Shown here in pieces: positions 46,601-59,500 of a stretch of DNA of 64,000 bases. The position numbers and the translations under genes are program-made. Origin of the DNA: Struthio camelus (lineage: Eukaryota; Chordata; Aves; Struthioniformes; Struthionidae). The notes beneath the pieces were generated by a model. That model saw nothing but the letters and a program-made list of their open reading frames with translations, searched no databases and was not told where the DNA came from. The stretch spans positions 6,870,517 through 6,934,516 of the forward strand of contig NC_090956.1 in the NCBI RefSeq assembly GCF_040807025.1, written 5' to 3'. Every line of letters begins with the position of its first letter. The first letter of the stretch is position 1.

Positions 46601-47819
46601 GCATGTCTCACGCTTGTAGCAGCACAAGCTGCAGGAACCAGCTCAGAGATGGACGTGTCCAGTGTGTACATGACAAACCTCTGCTGCCTCAGCTCAGCAC
46701 GAGTGGGAATCCCTAGCTTGACCAAGCTCTGTTCCTGCCAGGCCTGCTGTGGCTGGGAAATTGGCCCGACATGTACCAACGCACAACCCTTCTTCTCTTC
46801 CTGGGCTGCGTGTTTCTCTTTCATGTGGTTCTACCGCTAGTCAGGCTGTCCTTGGCCCATCAGCCATGGCAGGGGCTTCCTTGGGAGCTGGGCTGTGAAA
46901 AGCTGGCTGGAGCTGAGCACCAGGGCAGTGGTGTCCGTACAGCCGTGAGCAGGGCATGAGTAACCCGGAAGGCATCTATCTGTGTGCTGATGATTCAGTG
47001 GCAGCTGGCTCTGGGGCATTCATTCAGTGGCGAACAGGAAGAAAGGTCACCTGGTACTGAGTTCAAAGGCAAGCCTGCCTAACCTGCTAGGTCAGCAGTG
47101 GAAATGTGAGGAGAGGCACAGGCTTTCCAAATAACTGCCAACGAGATGGGATTTTGTGGTTAAAGGCATCAACGTTTTGCTACCCAACAGGGAAGAGAAA
47201 GAGGATCCTTGTTTTGCAAGCAGCAGCATGCAAGAAACCTCATGCTAAAAAAGGAGAGGAAAGCTCCCTCTCAAATCTTTCTTTCTCTGCATGAGTGTAT
47301 AGACGTGGGCTGTGGAGTCGATTCCAGTGACTTCTCCCCAGGGCCCTGCCATCCTCTTCCTCCTGCCAATTTCATCTGTGACCTCGGTCAGTGACAAATA
47401 CAATCCTGCCTCTGCCTGACCTCAATTAACTTCCTTCTGGCCATACCACAGTTTAGGGGGGTATGATTCACGCTTGCTGGGGGAGTTGTTCACCAAAAGC
47501 TAGAAATGTTAAGATTTTTTGCTAGTTTTTGGTATGTCAGAGGCAGGCCCAAACCAGCTAAGTAGAGCCAGGCTTCTCTAGAAGTAGTATTTGCCTAAGA
47601 TGGACTGATACTTTGCTTTGTCTTGCCTCTCCTTATATTTAGATAATTTGACCCTAAAGCAGCAGGATATAGAGTCTGCATTTTCTTCTCCTTATAAATC
47701 CAAGAGATCCTATAATAATATATCCGGCTGTCCTGGGTAGCTGCTGTTGTCTTGCCTTCGGCCTTCCCCAGCTTGCGTGAACAGCATCTCTAACACAAAA
47801 AGATATTGGGCAGAAGAAC
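43640..47819. other. Intergenic region, left part
   Basis: Between INTS1 and MICALL2 I find no conserved protein segment, tRNA, or recognisable transposon. Short open frames on both strands have no family resemblance and no splice context. The only distinct structure is the pair of overlapping hairpins at 44782–44816. Confidence 0.5.
44782..44816. repeat. Two overlapping perfect inverted repeats (mutually exclusive hairpins)
   Basis: CTTTTAATCAG (44782–44792) pairs perfectly with CTGATTAAAAG (44797–44807) across a 4-base loop. ATCAGTGGTCT (44788–44798) pairs perfectly with AGACCACTGAT (44806–44816) across a 7-base loop. The arms overlap, so only one of the two 11-bp stems can form at a time. 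A template-switch mutation could produce such a block. Confidence 0.9.
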
Positions 47820-47973
47820 ATCAAGACCCCCAGCAACAATTAAAAAATTAATTAAGCTACAATAGGCCAGTCATTGCTGGGTAATTATTAAGCTGTAAGA
47901 ATTGCTAATTGTCTTATTAGCATTAAACAGTTATGCAAATAATGGAAAACATACCATAAAAGTAATAAAATCA
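47820..47973. promoter_or_regulatory. Enhancer-like AT-rich noncoding segment
   Basis: Dense homeodomain-type cores (TAATTA and ATTAAT variants near 47848–47925) and a perfect POU octamer ATGCAAAT at 47933–47940 lie within about 150 bp. The flanks are ordinary sequence. This composition is typical of conserved developmental enhancers, but conservation cannot be judged here. Confidence 0.35.
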
Positions 47974-48017
47974 CCTCCCTCTCCCTCTCTCTTTCTCTCT
48001 CTTTTTTTTTTTTTTTT
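47974..48017. repeat. CT-rich microsatellite and poly-T run
   Basis: A CTCCCT/CTCTCT tract runs straight into about 16 T. It is a simple polypyrimidine repeat directly next to the enhancer-like segment. Confidence 0.93.
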
Positions 48018-51000
48018 AACTAATAATGAGATTTAAAATTTAAAGGGATATGTATGGTTTTGCTCTCCAGGGTTTATTGGAATATCTTTAGAGCGGAGCA
48101 AGACCTCTGATGACACTACACAGGGTAAGTAGGGCACGTTGAACCCTGTGTACCGCGACTCTTATTGCATGGCTTGCAGTGCCACAGCACCAGGCTGCTT
48201 CCCTTTTCAGCACGCGTGGCAGCCACCCAGGCAGCAGTGTGGCTAGACCTGGGTCCCAGTGGCTTTGGAGAGCAAGGACCAGGCACTGGTTGTGGTGCTT
48301 GGCCAGAACTGGAGACAGAGGGTTTGAATTTTTGCAGTATTACAGACTTCCTACAGCATGTCTGGTCCTGCTTGTGTCACAGGACCCCTCCTCCCCCAAA
48401 CAAAGCATGTAGTGCTTGAGGTTTGATCTAAGTGAAAGAGAGGCAATGTGTAGTTTTTCGTGTGAATTGGGTGCCAAAGTGGAAAGTCCTGGGCTTTAAG
48501 GTTATTTTATTTCAGGGATTTTATCTCAGGCCAGCTCTTACCTCAGGTTACTACCTCTCTTCCTGGTAGAGATCCGCTTGGATTTCAGGGTTTGGCTTTA
48601 TGACGAATGCTGAGCAAGTGGCTTTGTGTTCCAGTGAAATAAGGATTAAAAACTTGTTTACCCGTATCAGCAGGAAAAAGAATTTTAATTTTTTCACGTC
48701 CACAATGAATCTGGAAGAGGCAAAATGCTTTTTTGCTTTAGAACATTATTATGGTTAATCACTAACAAATATTAGCCGTTTCCAGGCTTTAAACTCTGCT
48801 CTGCTGATAAGATGCAGGGTTTCAAAGCAGCCAAGCGAGCTCCAGCTCTGGGGTGTGTCCTGCTCCCATGGTGATGCCATGATAGATACAGGTCACCTCA
48901 CCCAATCTGATGAACTAAACAGGTTTTGATCAGCAAAATGCACCTTCACTTTCGCTTTCTGATAGCAGCAGTGAAGTTTCTGGCTCCCTGAGGAATGGAG
49001 GGTGCATTCTGCCACAGCAGAGCGAAGATCGCCACTTGGCCTGTTTCAGCTTTATCTGAAGAGGTGTGGAGGTCACCTTCTGAAACAAACGCTTTCCCTG
49101 GGTCTCCTTGGTGTGCTGCTTTTAGCTCTCTGAAGTTCTCTGGAGACCCACAAAGCAGTTGTTTATGGCCTTTTCATTTTTCATGCTCACCTGCTCCATA
49201 GGATGCAGGACTTGAGCGGTCTCCCATCTTTGTAGGCTAGCAATAAGTGGATGACATTGACCTCTAGCCCGTCCCGCACCTCACGGCTGAAGAGACAGTC
49301 TCACCAACAGGCAGGAGGGACAGAGATTTGTTTCTGTTGTGATCAGGCATTGTGTTATACCCAAGTGACAGGACACACTTTGCTCTGATGCTTACCTTTC
49401 TTGGTCCTTCAAGATTTTAGGATAATTGATTTACTACTGATGAGCTTCTGTGAGGTGGGTATCATGGACAGGCTTACAAAAGCGCTTCTTTCTGTAACTT
49501 CACATTTCACTTTCTTCTTCTTTCGGTGGGAATTCATGTTCAAACCTGAATTTTGTTCTAACTTTCTCCTGCTACTCTGCTGGTCAGATGGCAGCCAGGC
49601 AGAGGAGAGGCTGACATCATGCAAAAGCATTTCTGTGTGAGTAGCTGTTAAATTGTTGGGGCTTTCCTTTCTCTGACGTGGGCCTTTCAGTGTCTGTGGA
49701 GTCAGCCTGGCTGCCTCCTGGGAACAGAGAGTTGATGAGGCATGTTACTGATGAGACGCACATAATTTTTCCTTCTTGTTTTGAATCCCTCAATTTAATA
49801 CAAGCCATTGGCATGTATGAGAGCTCTTGGCTACAAAACACGCTTCCTATTGTTGGGAGCAAACAGCCTTGTGTACAGCCTTCAGCAAAAATATGAAGTA
49901 GCTCAGTTTTAACTATTGTTGGGAAATCAGTTGATCAAAGACATGATTTTTCTCTCTGATGGTTCACTCCCTCACTCTTATGCAGAAACTGCATTACTTG
50001 AGTCTCAGTTTCATAAGGCCCCACACTTTCAAATGTAAGGAATCATCCCTTCCCCTTTCTCTTGTCAAATTAACAAAAATGGGTTTATTTTTCTTTGGCC
50101 TTTTAAGGTGGTCCTAGTCATTTGCTTAAGTTTTCTCTACTAACAATAATATGCATATGGGAACCAGGACAAATTTAAGAGGTAATGGCAGTTGTGATCC
50201 ATACTATTAAGAGCAGCCTTCAGAAAACACTCAACATTTCTGCACTACAGATCAGTATCTAGAAGGAGAGCTGAGAGGGCCTGCAGGAGAGAAAGAAAAG
50301 GGAAAGTGTAAATATAGGAGACTATATCACTTCACGTCTGTGGCCTGCTGTTCTCCTCATTCTCCAGTAAGCTTCTGAACGTGTCTCAGGAAGGGATCTA
50401 GGCAAGTAGGCACTGCACTCACAGGACATGCTCTGCTCCATGTGTCTGCAATATGCCACAGGTGGGAAAGCCCCATAGTGCAGGGAGAAGCAAAGTGAGT
50501 GGAGGCAAGATGCTGAAAACAGGCATATGGACATACAAGACTCCTCCAAGGGAAAGATGTAAAAGAGAAAAATATGATCCAAGGTTCGCAAGCATCATCC
50601 CACCAGGAACATCTTGGGAGAACAACAGTTGTCGGTAATGGGTAAGCTGCTGCACAGATAGCTCTGCCTCCCTCTCTCCCCAGTTCCTTCCCCTAATGCT
50701 TGTTAGTTTACCTGTTCGTGCATTAAAGGCTCATCATAGCTATTAACTCCCGCCGAGCTCTCCTTAATCACCAACTAAGAACACTGCACAAGTCGCTGAT
50801 GCCTGTATTCTGAAAAGCCATTACTGGGCCACTAGTAATACTATGACTGTATTAGCTAACTCATTCAGCAACATTATTCTAATCACCTTAGTTTATAATG
50901 TGGACCCGAGTCTTGTGGTATACCAAAAGCTGTGTCTCCGACCTAACCCTCTTTTGGGAAGCACAGCATGGAGTCAGCCTCTAGTAGATTTGTCTTCTGG

Positions 51001-52010
51001 TGTCTGCAAGCCTGGATGCCTTTCTGATACAGTTGTCTTGGTCAAACACAAATGACTGGGCTTGATACAGGGAGGAATGAGGTGAAACGTAGTGGTCTGT
51101 GATATACAGAAAATAGCAGCTGCTCTTTGTAGTCCATCCTGGCTTTCTGCTCTGTGGATCTGTTCCCTGCCACGCAGCCCCTGTTGCCCCTTCCCAAAGT
51201 GCAAGGAAATGAGAAGGGACTAACCACACTGACTCGTTAAGCCAGGTTTGTTGGAATACAGATTGTCATGTTAAACAAATATATTTTTTTCTAAACAACT
51301 AAATATGTTTCTCTGTGCTGTGCCCTATCTTGGCCATTAAATCTGAAAGGGGTAACTACAGATGCGTCAAAGCTAGACTCAGAAGCTGATTTTTCACTAC
51401 TTTTACTACTACTGTTTGGCAACAACTCAATTTCTAAACATCGTTCTTCCTTCATTTCCCAATGCTGCACTATTTAGATTGCAAGCACTGTAGTGGGATG
51501 CATGCTGCCAGACAAAACAGTCTTAGTGACTTAAACCCCACAAATGCATTTTCTAAACCAAGCGCATCTTCTTTATTTCTCATGAGGGCCTCTTCCTTAA
51601 GTTACCTGATGACAGAGGATGGAAAGGGCTGTCTATTTGCCTGTCATTAGCCAGTTGGCTTTTAGAAACTCTGCAAGTTTTATCAATCTAATTAAAAGGT
51701 TGTGTGAAAATGGACTGGGATAGGTGAGCTCTGTTACATCACACCTGTGGTGAAAGTTTCCAACACGTGCAAGAAAAAAAGCACCTTTTAATGCATGTTT
51801 TTTTCAAGGGGAAAAGACAAGTTTGAGTTGATCTAGCATTTCTTCAGATTGTTCCCTTGGTAGTCTGATTAATTCTGAGTGCAGATGTTTATCCCTTCCT
51901 TTACAGACTATGCCCAATATTCAAGAGCAGGCTTACTGAGCCGTATTTCCTACCTGCCCCACCATTCTGTTATTGTTAGGGGTGTGCAGCAACATACGCT
52001 GAGGCCTTAT
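48018..52010. other. Intergenic region, middle part
   Basis: I see no gene. Scattered AT-rich patches occur near 48700–48780, 50030–50160 and 51640–51700 without a clear boundary. Short open frames look random. Confidence 0.45.
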
Positions 52011-52489
52011 TACAAGGGATTCCTATAAATGGCATAAAGGATTAATAATGTATTTATAACACAACTTTGTTTTAGTATAAAGTGATCTATAAATTTGTAA
52101 TAAATGTTTTATAATGTTTTTGTAGCCTGTTATAAATGATAAATGGGAGACTATAGATGCCACATCAAATATTCATGCTGCATTGTGTGCATTATTATGC
52201 CGTTACTGTTCAGGAAACCATTAATAATAAAGTGAATGGAGATGTAAAAGTTGCTGACATGCCCAGCAAGCCATTTATAATGAAATGTATAATCCTTACC
52301 ATAAAGTAAATACATTGGCCAGGGCTTGTTGATGAAATGGAAACACACTGAATTATTTGTAAGGTATTTATATATTAATGTATATTATCCATATCATGTC
52401 ATACAAATGCTATTAATATATTATATAATATGTATTATTAATTATTTTTACCTAATTTATAGGCAGCTCTTAAAAAGTGTTACCTTGTA
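52011..52489. mobile_element. AT-rich element with inverted-repeat-like ends (possible ancient MITE)
   Basis: This ~480-bp segment is much richer in A/T than its surroundings and repeats TTATAAATG, TATTTATA and AATAATG-type words. Its ends share two blocks in inverted order. TACAAGG at 52011–52017 faces CCTTGTA at 52483–52489, and CCTATAAAT at 52022–52030 faces ATTTATAGG at 52455–52463. The right end also carries AAAAAGTGTTACC. There is no open frame for a transposase. It could equally be a conserved regulatory element, and I cannot name a family. Confidence 0.35.
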
Positions 52490-52719
52490 TCTTCTGCGGT
52501 TTTGTCAGCTGAACAAGAGCGTAGCGGGTGAGTTATTTTTTTGTGATGTGGGTGCTGGGGGGTGATTGCATAAATTAACGGTCATTGAGCTTTCCTTAGC
52601 CGTGGCTTAAGCCGTCTGGGGCAGATCCAAAACTGATGGGTAACTTGACGAGAGGCCAAAAATAAGCGCCAACTCTTACTGCTGTAGGGGAAGCAGCCCA
52701 AATTTGTACGTAATGGGAT
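52490..52719. other. Spacer before the MICALL2 CpG island
   Basis: I see no gene or repeat. The base composition shifts here from AT-rich to strongly GC-rich. Confidence 0.4.
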
Positions 52720-53545
52720 CGCTGCGCGATTCCCTTTTCTTTGCTCTCTTCCTAGGCCGCGGGAGCGTCTCCCTCCTGCCTCCTTCCGGGCTTTCTGCGG
52801 CCTGTGGTGCCGCCGAGCTGCTCCCGCCGGGGCGCCCCGTCCCCCCGTGGCTCCTGCCCGTCAGCCTTCCTCGCCCGCCGGCCTCCGGACAGCTGCCGTT
52901 TCCTCCCTCGGGACGCGGCCGCGTGGGCCTGTGACCCACGCGCGTGACCAGAAGCCCTTTTTATTTGCGTTTGAGGTTTTTGTTTGGGTTTGGTTTTTTT
53001 TCCACGCTAAGGCAACCTCCGTCGATAGGAAGGGGTGCAGAGGAGCTCCACCACCAGCCCCCCAAGTTGCGTGACATGGTGTTTTCACTCGCCCCGCAGC
53101 AACGCTCGGAGCAGAGCGTGCTGTTGCCTCGCCGGGCCCGGAGGGGGGAGCCGGGCCCGCGGACTGTGCGGGCAGCGTGGCGGACGGCGCGGAAAACAAG
53201 CTTCGCTTCGGAGATAACAGAAAACATATCTCAACCCCGCCGCCGCCCTGCGAAGGGCGCCGAGGTGCGGGGCCGCCGGCGGGGCTGGGCGGGCCCGAGG
53301 GGGGCGGTGGCGGCCGCCGCCTCCGCCCGCCCCTCCGCCCGCCTCCTCCTCCTCCTCCTCCTCCTCCTCCTCCTCCTCCTGGCCGCCGTCGCGCCGGGCC
53401 GGCCCGCTCCGCCGCACGCCGGGCAGCCGCTCGCCTCAGCTCGGCTCGGTCGCCGCCGCCGCGGGGCTCTGCGCGGCCCCGCCGAGCCGCCCCGGGCGCG
53501 GGCCCCGCCGCCACCTGCCCCTGCCCCTGCCGGGGGGTCCGCGCC
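52720..53545 (+). promoter_or_regulatory. MICALL2: MICALL2 CpG-island promoter and 5'UTR
   Basis: The stretch is rich in GC and CpG up to the MICALL2 ATG, and the island continues into intron 1 to about 54050. No TATA box is apparent. A lower-GC gap lies at 52950–53030. The 5'UTR contains a (CCT)13 tract. The transcription start is not resolvable from sequence. Confidence 0.7.
53342..53380 (+). repeat. (CCT)13 trinucleotide repeat in the MICALL2 5' region
   Basis: Thirteen uninterrupted CCT triplets lie about 165 bases before the MICALL2 ATG. In the frame shared with that ATG they would read as polyproline. The repeat is likely polymorphic and is a pure polypurine/polypyrimidine tract. Confidence 0.95.
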
Positions 53546-56500
53546 ATGGCGGCCATCCAGAACCTGCAGCTGTGGTGCAAGCAGCAGTGCGAGGGCTACC
53601 GCGATGTCAGCATCACCAACATGACCACCTCCTTCCGCGACGGCCTCGCCTTCTGCGCCATCCTGCACCGCCACCGCCCCGACCTCATGTGAGTACCCGC
53701 CGCCTGCCCGGCCCCCCGCTCGGGCTACGGGCCGGGCCGCGGTCGGCGAGGCCAACGGTCCCCGCTTGGCCGAGGCCGGGCGCCCTCCGCTCGCAGCGTC
53801 CGCCGAGGCCGAGGGTCCCCACTCGCACCGGCTGGCGAGGCCGAGCAGCCTCCCTGTGCTGCGGGCAGCAAGGCCGCCGGCCCTCGTTTCGCCGCGCTTG
53901 GCGAGGCCGAGGGCCCTCGCCGCCCTCAGGTGTGCAGCAGCGAGGGAAGGGGACTGGTCCCGAGTCCTGCCGAGAGGATGCTGCGGTCAGGCAGCGCTCG
54001 TGTCAGAGGGGAGCTTTGCTAGCTTGCGAAGCAGGAAGCCTCCAAGGTAATCTTCTTTTTCCCCATTTACAGGCTATCCTTCGCCCCCCTTCTGTTTTTT
54101 AAGGAGTTGTGGAAGGCTGCGGCCAAAGGATAAACGTTTAAAGTATGTCCTTGCTTTTGCAAAGCAAGCTCAGGCAGCAGTTGGGAAACGTTTCCTTCTT
54201 TGCTGTTTGTGTTTGCTTAGGCTCGGCTTTTGTTGCGGAGCCAAACGGCAGTTCTGTCAGTTTTTAGTTAAGGAATAGATGCTATTTAAACAAAATGCAA
54301 TAGGAGTGCAGGGAGTTTCCAGGCAGGCTGCTCTGCTAAGTATCTAATAGGAGCTGTTCAGGAGAAAGCTTACGTCTTCCCCGCAGCCCACTCGCTCTTC
54401 CATGGGAACAGGGAAAGTGTCCTCTTTTCAGAGGAGCTCTTTGTGAAGGCAGGAGCGTGGTGGCTGCTGGATTCCTACAAACTGGTGTTTTCGCATTCGG
54501 AGCCTGGTCTGTGGGAGGCAAAGTGCCTTGCATTCCTTGCTGGCCTCTTTGCTCTTGTCCTATAGACTTTGACCTGCCTCTACCCAAATTTAAAATCTGG
54601 ATAGGTGTAATGCCAAAGGAAGATATAAATTCTGTTTCCTCGGTTTTTCGCCTGGCCGTTTTCACTTGAAGACGGGGGCGGGGGAATGGGGGGGTTGAAG
54701 AGGGAGATCAGTGCAGGGAAGCAGTGCAAAGACTTCCCTACAGTATTGATTTAAGCATTAGATGTCTTCCAGTCAGACGTGGTTGACTAGCAGAGGACAA
54801 GGTTGTGTTTTCTGTATTGCAGTTTTCCTCCTGCTCCTTGAATTCTGCCTTTTTTTTCCCTTGGGTTCTCAGGACAGCCTGTCACAGGGAGTTATGTATG
54901 GAGATCTCTGTTGCAGGTGTCCCTTCTTGTGGGAACCCAAGAAGGAGACATCCTTTTGCTCTCTTCTCCGTTGTTTTGAAACTTGCAAGAGGCAAGGGCT
55001 AGCTTGAACAGTAGGAGACTAGGCAGGAACTTTAGGCGCACTTTCTGTGTTATCTCCTCCTTGCCAATGCTTGGGCAGTCACCATGGTGTTGTTATGTAT
55101 GGCTTCCTGACGTGTTTTCATTTCCACGTGACTCCAAATGTTTCTTTTCCTTCCTTTGATTCATAGTCTATAAGATATGAAATACTAGGGCAAAAATGTT
55201 GATGTGACTGGGAGGTGCTCCTAGAAGGACTGCAGCCACTTCCTGGCCAACTGTGCAGTCAGCCCATCTGGGGACATGGATGTAAACAGGGGCTTAGTGA
55301 CTTGAGAGCTGGAATAATCCTGCTGCACAAATTAGTAAGTTGTTTATAATCCTTAAATTGTGCACCAGGAGCTGTGGATAGATTTATCTTAAATAAATGC
55401 CTCTGTACTCAAGAGGGAAAATGTTCCTAGTGACATCGGTCCTTTCCCGTTGAATTGAAAAAAATTCTGCCTGACTTTATTCAGGACCTTATAGAAGCTC
55501 TTTCTGATATAGAGCAGCTCGGTGAAGATGACGTAAAGGTTAAAGTAACAGAGTCTTTTATGTGTAACCTCCTTCATCAATGACAGTAGTGTAAATGCAG
55601 TAAAGCACCAGGTGTATATCCTTGGATGGTCAAAGTCCTGCTGGAAGGAAGTCACATATTGAAGTGGTTGGTGGACAAGGCTGCAGGGTGTCACGTGTAC
55701 CTTGGCTCCTGGGGCTGGATACTTGTGCAAATTCTCTGTGAATCTTCAAAAGCCGCTCTGAGTTTACGGCACAGGAGCCACTAGCAGGGAAGCGTGGCTG
55801 GGTGTGCATGTGGCTGCGCCTCTGACTTCCCTGGGGACTTGAAATGCTTTATCCTGAGCTCCAGAAGCTTGCTTCTAGCAAAGATCCTAGTTGGATGTTA
55901 AAAGCATCATACTGAAAGTAAAGCTAGAATAGGATAACTGGTGTTTGGAGAGCTCGGTGTGTTTGGAGCAGCCCTTATATGTAAATCACTTACAGAACGC
56001 AATTCAGTCACGGCATCAGAGTTTTGCAATAATGTGTTTTCTGTCTTGGTTTGTGTAAACGACATTCTTGGGCTGAGGACTGAACAGTACGGAGAGGGGA
56101 TTTCTTGTTCGAGGAGGCTGGAGACATTCACAAGAAAATTTCAGGCAATTCAAAACAAGTTAATAATGTGCTTCTCTTGCGGGGTTGAGAATACATGGGT
56201 CAGAGTATAGACTGGCATATATCTCTTCCCCCTTCCTGTTTTCCTGCCAGAAAACACGTGGAGAATATGATAGCTTCTTTCAAACTTGGGTTATGTCAGT
56301 CTGTATGTTATCGGTGAATAGGGCAGGCTGTGTGAAATCAGAAATGCACTTCCCACGCACTTCCCACTCACCCGAGAATTCGCAGACAGACTGGGCTCTG
56401 TTGGAGTAGAAACACGCAACTGAATTGCCATGGAAATTCACTTCTCTTTCATCCCAGCTGAAGAGTATTTCATACCCAGCCCCAGACAGGTGCGCATGCT

Positions 56501-59500
56501 GCATCAGGCAGGTCTCAGTCCGTTTGCTGGGCTGATTACAGAGCACTGAAGTTCCTCTCGTCAGAGGAATATGGAACTTCTTAGCTGTATGAAGTGGGAC
56601 TCTGAAACGTGGGCTCTGTTTTGTGGCTGCTGTGTGTGATGGTGTTGGCTGTGCGAGCTCTGACCAGAGGTTTTAGTGGTCTGAGTGTGATAAGTGAATT
56701 AGAAGAAGTAGAGGAGCCATGGTCTCCTGCTCACTCGGTCTGAAATAAATGCCAGATGTTGAGGAAAGGTTTTGATTAAGCTCCTTGTCTTCATCCTGGA
56801 TCTTGCTCTTTCCCGGCTCGTTAACTGGTATTTAACTCAGCGTTCTGGGAATTGCCTGGTTGTGAAATCCCCCTTGGCGGCTGTGTGCTCAGGCGCGTTT
56901 GGTGGCTGGAGCCGAGCAGCTGCCTCCAGCGATGTTGTTTCCTGGGTCATTGTCAGCTCAGCCAGGGAGGAGGAGGCCACGAGCCTCCAAAAAAGACAGA
57001 AAGGGGGACGAGCACCAGGTGACCCAGCCACTGCTGACCCTAGGCTTGGGGTGCTTGCCTCGGCTGTGCTGAAGGCAGGTTGCCCACGGTCTCCGTCTCC
57101 TCAGCAAAGGGCTGGAGCGAAGCAGAGCTGCTACCTGCTTGGCTTCCTCCAGGTTGTGTTTCCTACGACAGGCGTAGGTAAGGGGAGGATGGTTCTGGAA
57201 TAAGGGAGACTCATCCTTTCATAGTCACCCCCAGCAGCATGTCAGCCCTCCAGTGAGATCAGAGAAGCTGTGAAGCAGGGGTCACTGAGAGGAAGAAGAG
57301 AGCAAGGGGGGCATCTTCCACTTAGGATTCCCAGCCCTGTCACCTCTCTCCAGGTTGTTGTACCTTCGGTAAGCAAGCTGCTGAAAGGTCCTGTTCTCAG
57401 AAGAGCAGACGGGATTGAACCCTCAGTTCAAGGACTGCGTGCAGACAAAGGATGCTTTTCTGTTTTTCAGTCATCCTTCTGACAGCAGATATCTTACAAA
57501 AATGGTATGGAGGTGCCTAGAGGCAGTGAGGTTCTGCGGGACCTGCTTTGCCTACGCTAGCCTCTGGGCCATTTTCTGTTCAGTCTGCTCCAAGGTAGCA
57601 TTTCCCACAGAGTTAGTGCTTGCAGCAGCAGCAGAAGTCCCTCCCAGGGAAGCATGCGCGCTTGGGAAGGACTGTGGCATGCTATGCAAACTCTGGGTCT
57701 GTGCAGCCAGAGCAGGGGTGGGTCACAGAGATTTCTGGGCATGGGAATTGCTCAGCCACTCTTTTACTAGAGAAGAACTTTGGGAGCTAAAAACTTCTTT
57801 TCCTGCACTATTGAACTCCATTCTGATTTGTTTCCAACACTGGAGGCCCTCTCTTGGGTCAGATTTATGTTTCTCACCTCTTCCAATTAATTCAGTTGCC
57901 CATGTTTTCTCAGTGGAAAACTCCTGCTTCTCCATTTGTATTAACTTTTCTTTCTTAGGATTACATTGCAGAGAGTATTTGATATTCCAGGATAGGAGAT
58001 GCGCTGGCAAGATCAATTTCCTAAAGAAGTATTTTTATGTAAGCTGATCACCTGACTAGCTAGGGACGGAGTGATGCTGGGAGGGCAGGAGGCTCTTTAA
58101 ACGACCAAGTAACCTGGCTGTTTGCACCCTCCTTTAGGGGCAGGAGGAGATTTCAAACAGTCACCGTCAGAGTTTTAGGCTTTTAGGTCTCTGTTCCATG
58201 CCACACAGCTGTGAAGCTGAATACATGCTACTGTAGCAAACGGCATTCAGTAGTGCAAGAGTGAAAGGCACGGATGGAGAGTAAATAGGTAGGTTCAGTA
58301 TTATTTGAGAGTCTGGCACCGATTGCTTTCACGCTTACCCTGCTTCTGCGTTTAGATGTGTCGTTGCAAAGCAAAGGAAAGCCTGGGCTTGTCGTGACGT
58401 TGGACACCTCTCCGGCGCTCAGCCCAGTTTCGCTGCGCTCGCATGTGACTCCTGCTTTCCTCAGCACTGTGTTGTGTTCACCTGAATAAGGAAGCTGGAT
58501 TTTCCCTTTGCTCTTTCAGGTGTTTTACTGTGTTCAAGACCTCTGTGCTATGGAGAGGTGCAGAATTTGGAGCAGAATAGGGAGCGGGGCAGAGAGCTGC
58601 AAACAGCTCCTTGAATTAGCTCTTAAAATAAAAAAGCTAATTTTCTTGCCTTGCACAAAACAGGATGATTATATCCATTGTTTCACTGGAGCTTTTTGAC
58701 TTTGTGATTATTTTCATTGCTGTTTTTAATCTATTGTCTCAGGGAAGGGAAATCTCCAGGCAGGAGCCTTGCTTGAAGAAAACCTCAGCAAGTCCTTTCA
58801 ATTTTGCACGGGAAAAAGTACATGATTTAGAGTTGGGATGTGCCTTGTCTTTACATGCTTCTCAGGAGTTTGACCTTTGTGCCTCCTCCCTCGCTTCCTG
58901 TTCACTCTCTCCTTATGCAGCATAGCAATGCCTGCATCCAGATGTGGAAAACAGAGAAGGTGGCACAGCCCGTGGCATGATGGGGGGACCTGTATTAAGG
59001 GGCCTCTCTTCTTTATAATGTAAAGTGCTGCTTTCTGTACGGAGTAGATAAAGAACCCAGCTTGCTCCTTACTGTTACAAGTCATGGAAAAAGTTCCCCC
59101 GCTACAGTACGGATCATGTGTTTGTCTCATGAATAGATCACTTTGAGTCAGCTTTACCCTGGATTTTTACCCCGTTATCCTTCCCCCTTCAGAGCTGAGG
59201 GACTAGCTGACAAGGGTAAATCTGGATTTGTTATAAAAACATTGCTTTCAAAAACAAAAGCTGGTAACATACAATTTTCCTAATTCTTAATGGGAATTTC
59301 CACTGTAAGATATAAGCCTTCTGTTCCAGAGTTTCTGGCCTCAAATTTTAGCAGTGTGCCAGCAAATGCAGGGACTGTAGAGTGAAACTGGGTTATCAGA
59401 AGGAGCTGACCCTGCCTGTTTGCCTGGGTAGAAGGAAGCAGTGTTGGGGAAGAGGGCTGCCAGCCAGTGGTTGGTTTTATAATACCAGTTTAGCAAGCGA

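Noticed and set aside
52861..53580. 239-codon minus-strand frame over the MICALL2 CpG island
   Set aside because: It is Arg/Ala/Gly-rich and antisense to the promoter and exon 1. GC content explains the lack of stops.
57415..58047. 210-codon plus-strand open frame in MICALL2 intron 1
   Set aside because: It has no recognisable family, no flanking splice structure and ordinary composition. A frame of this length is expected by chance in 7 kb.
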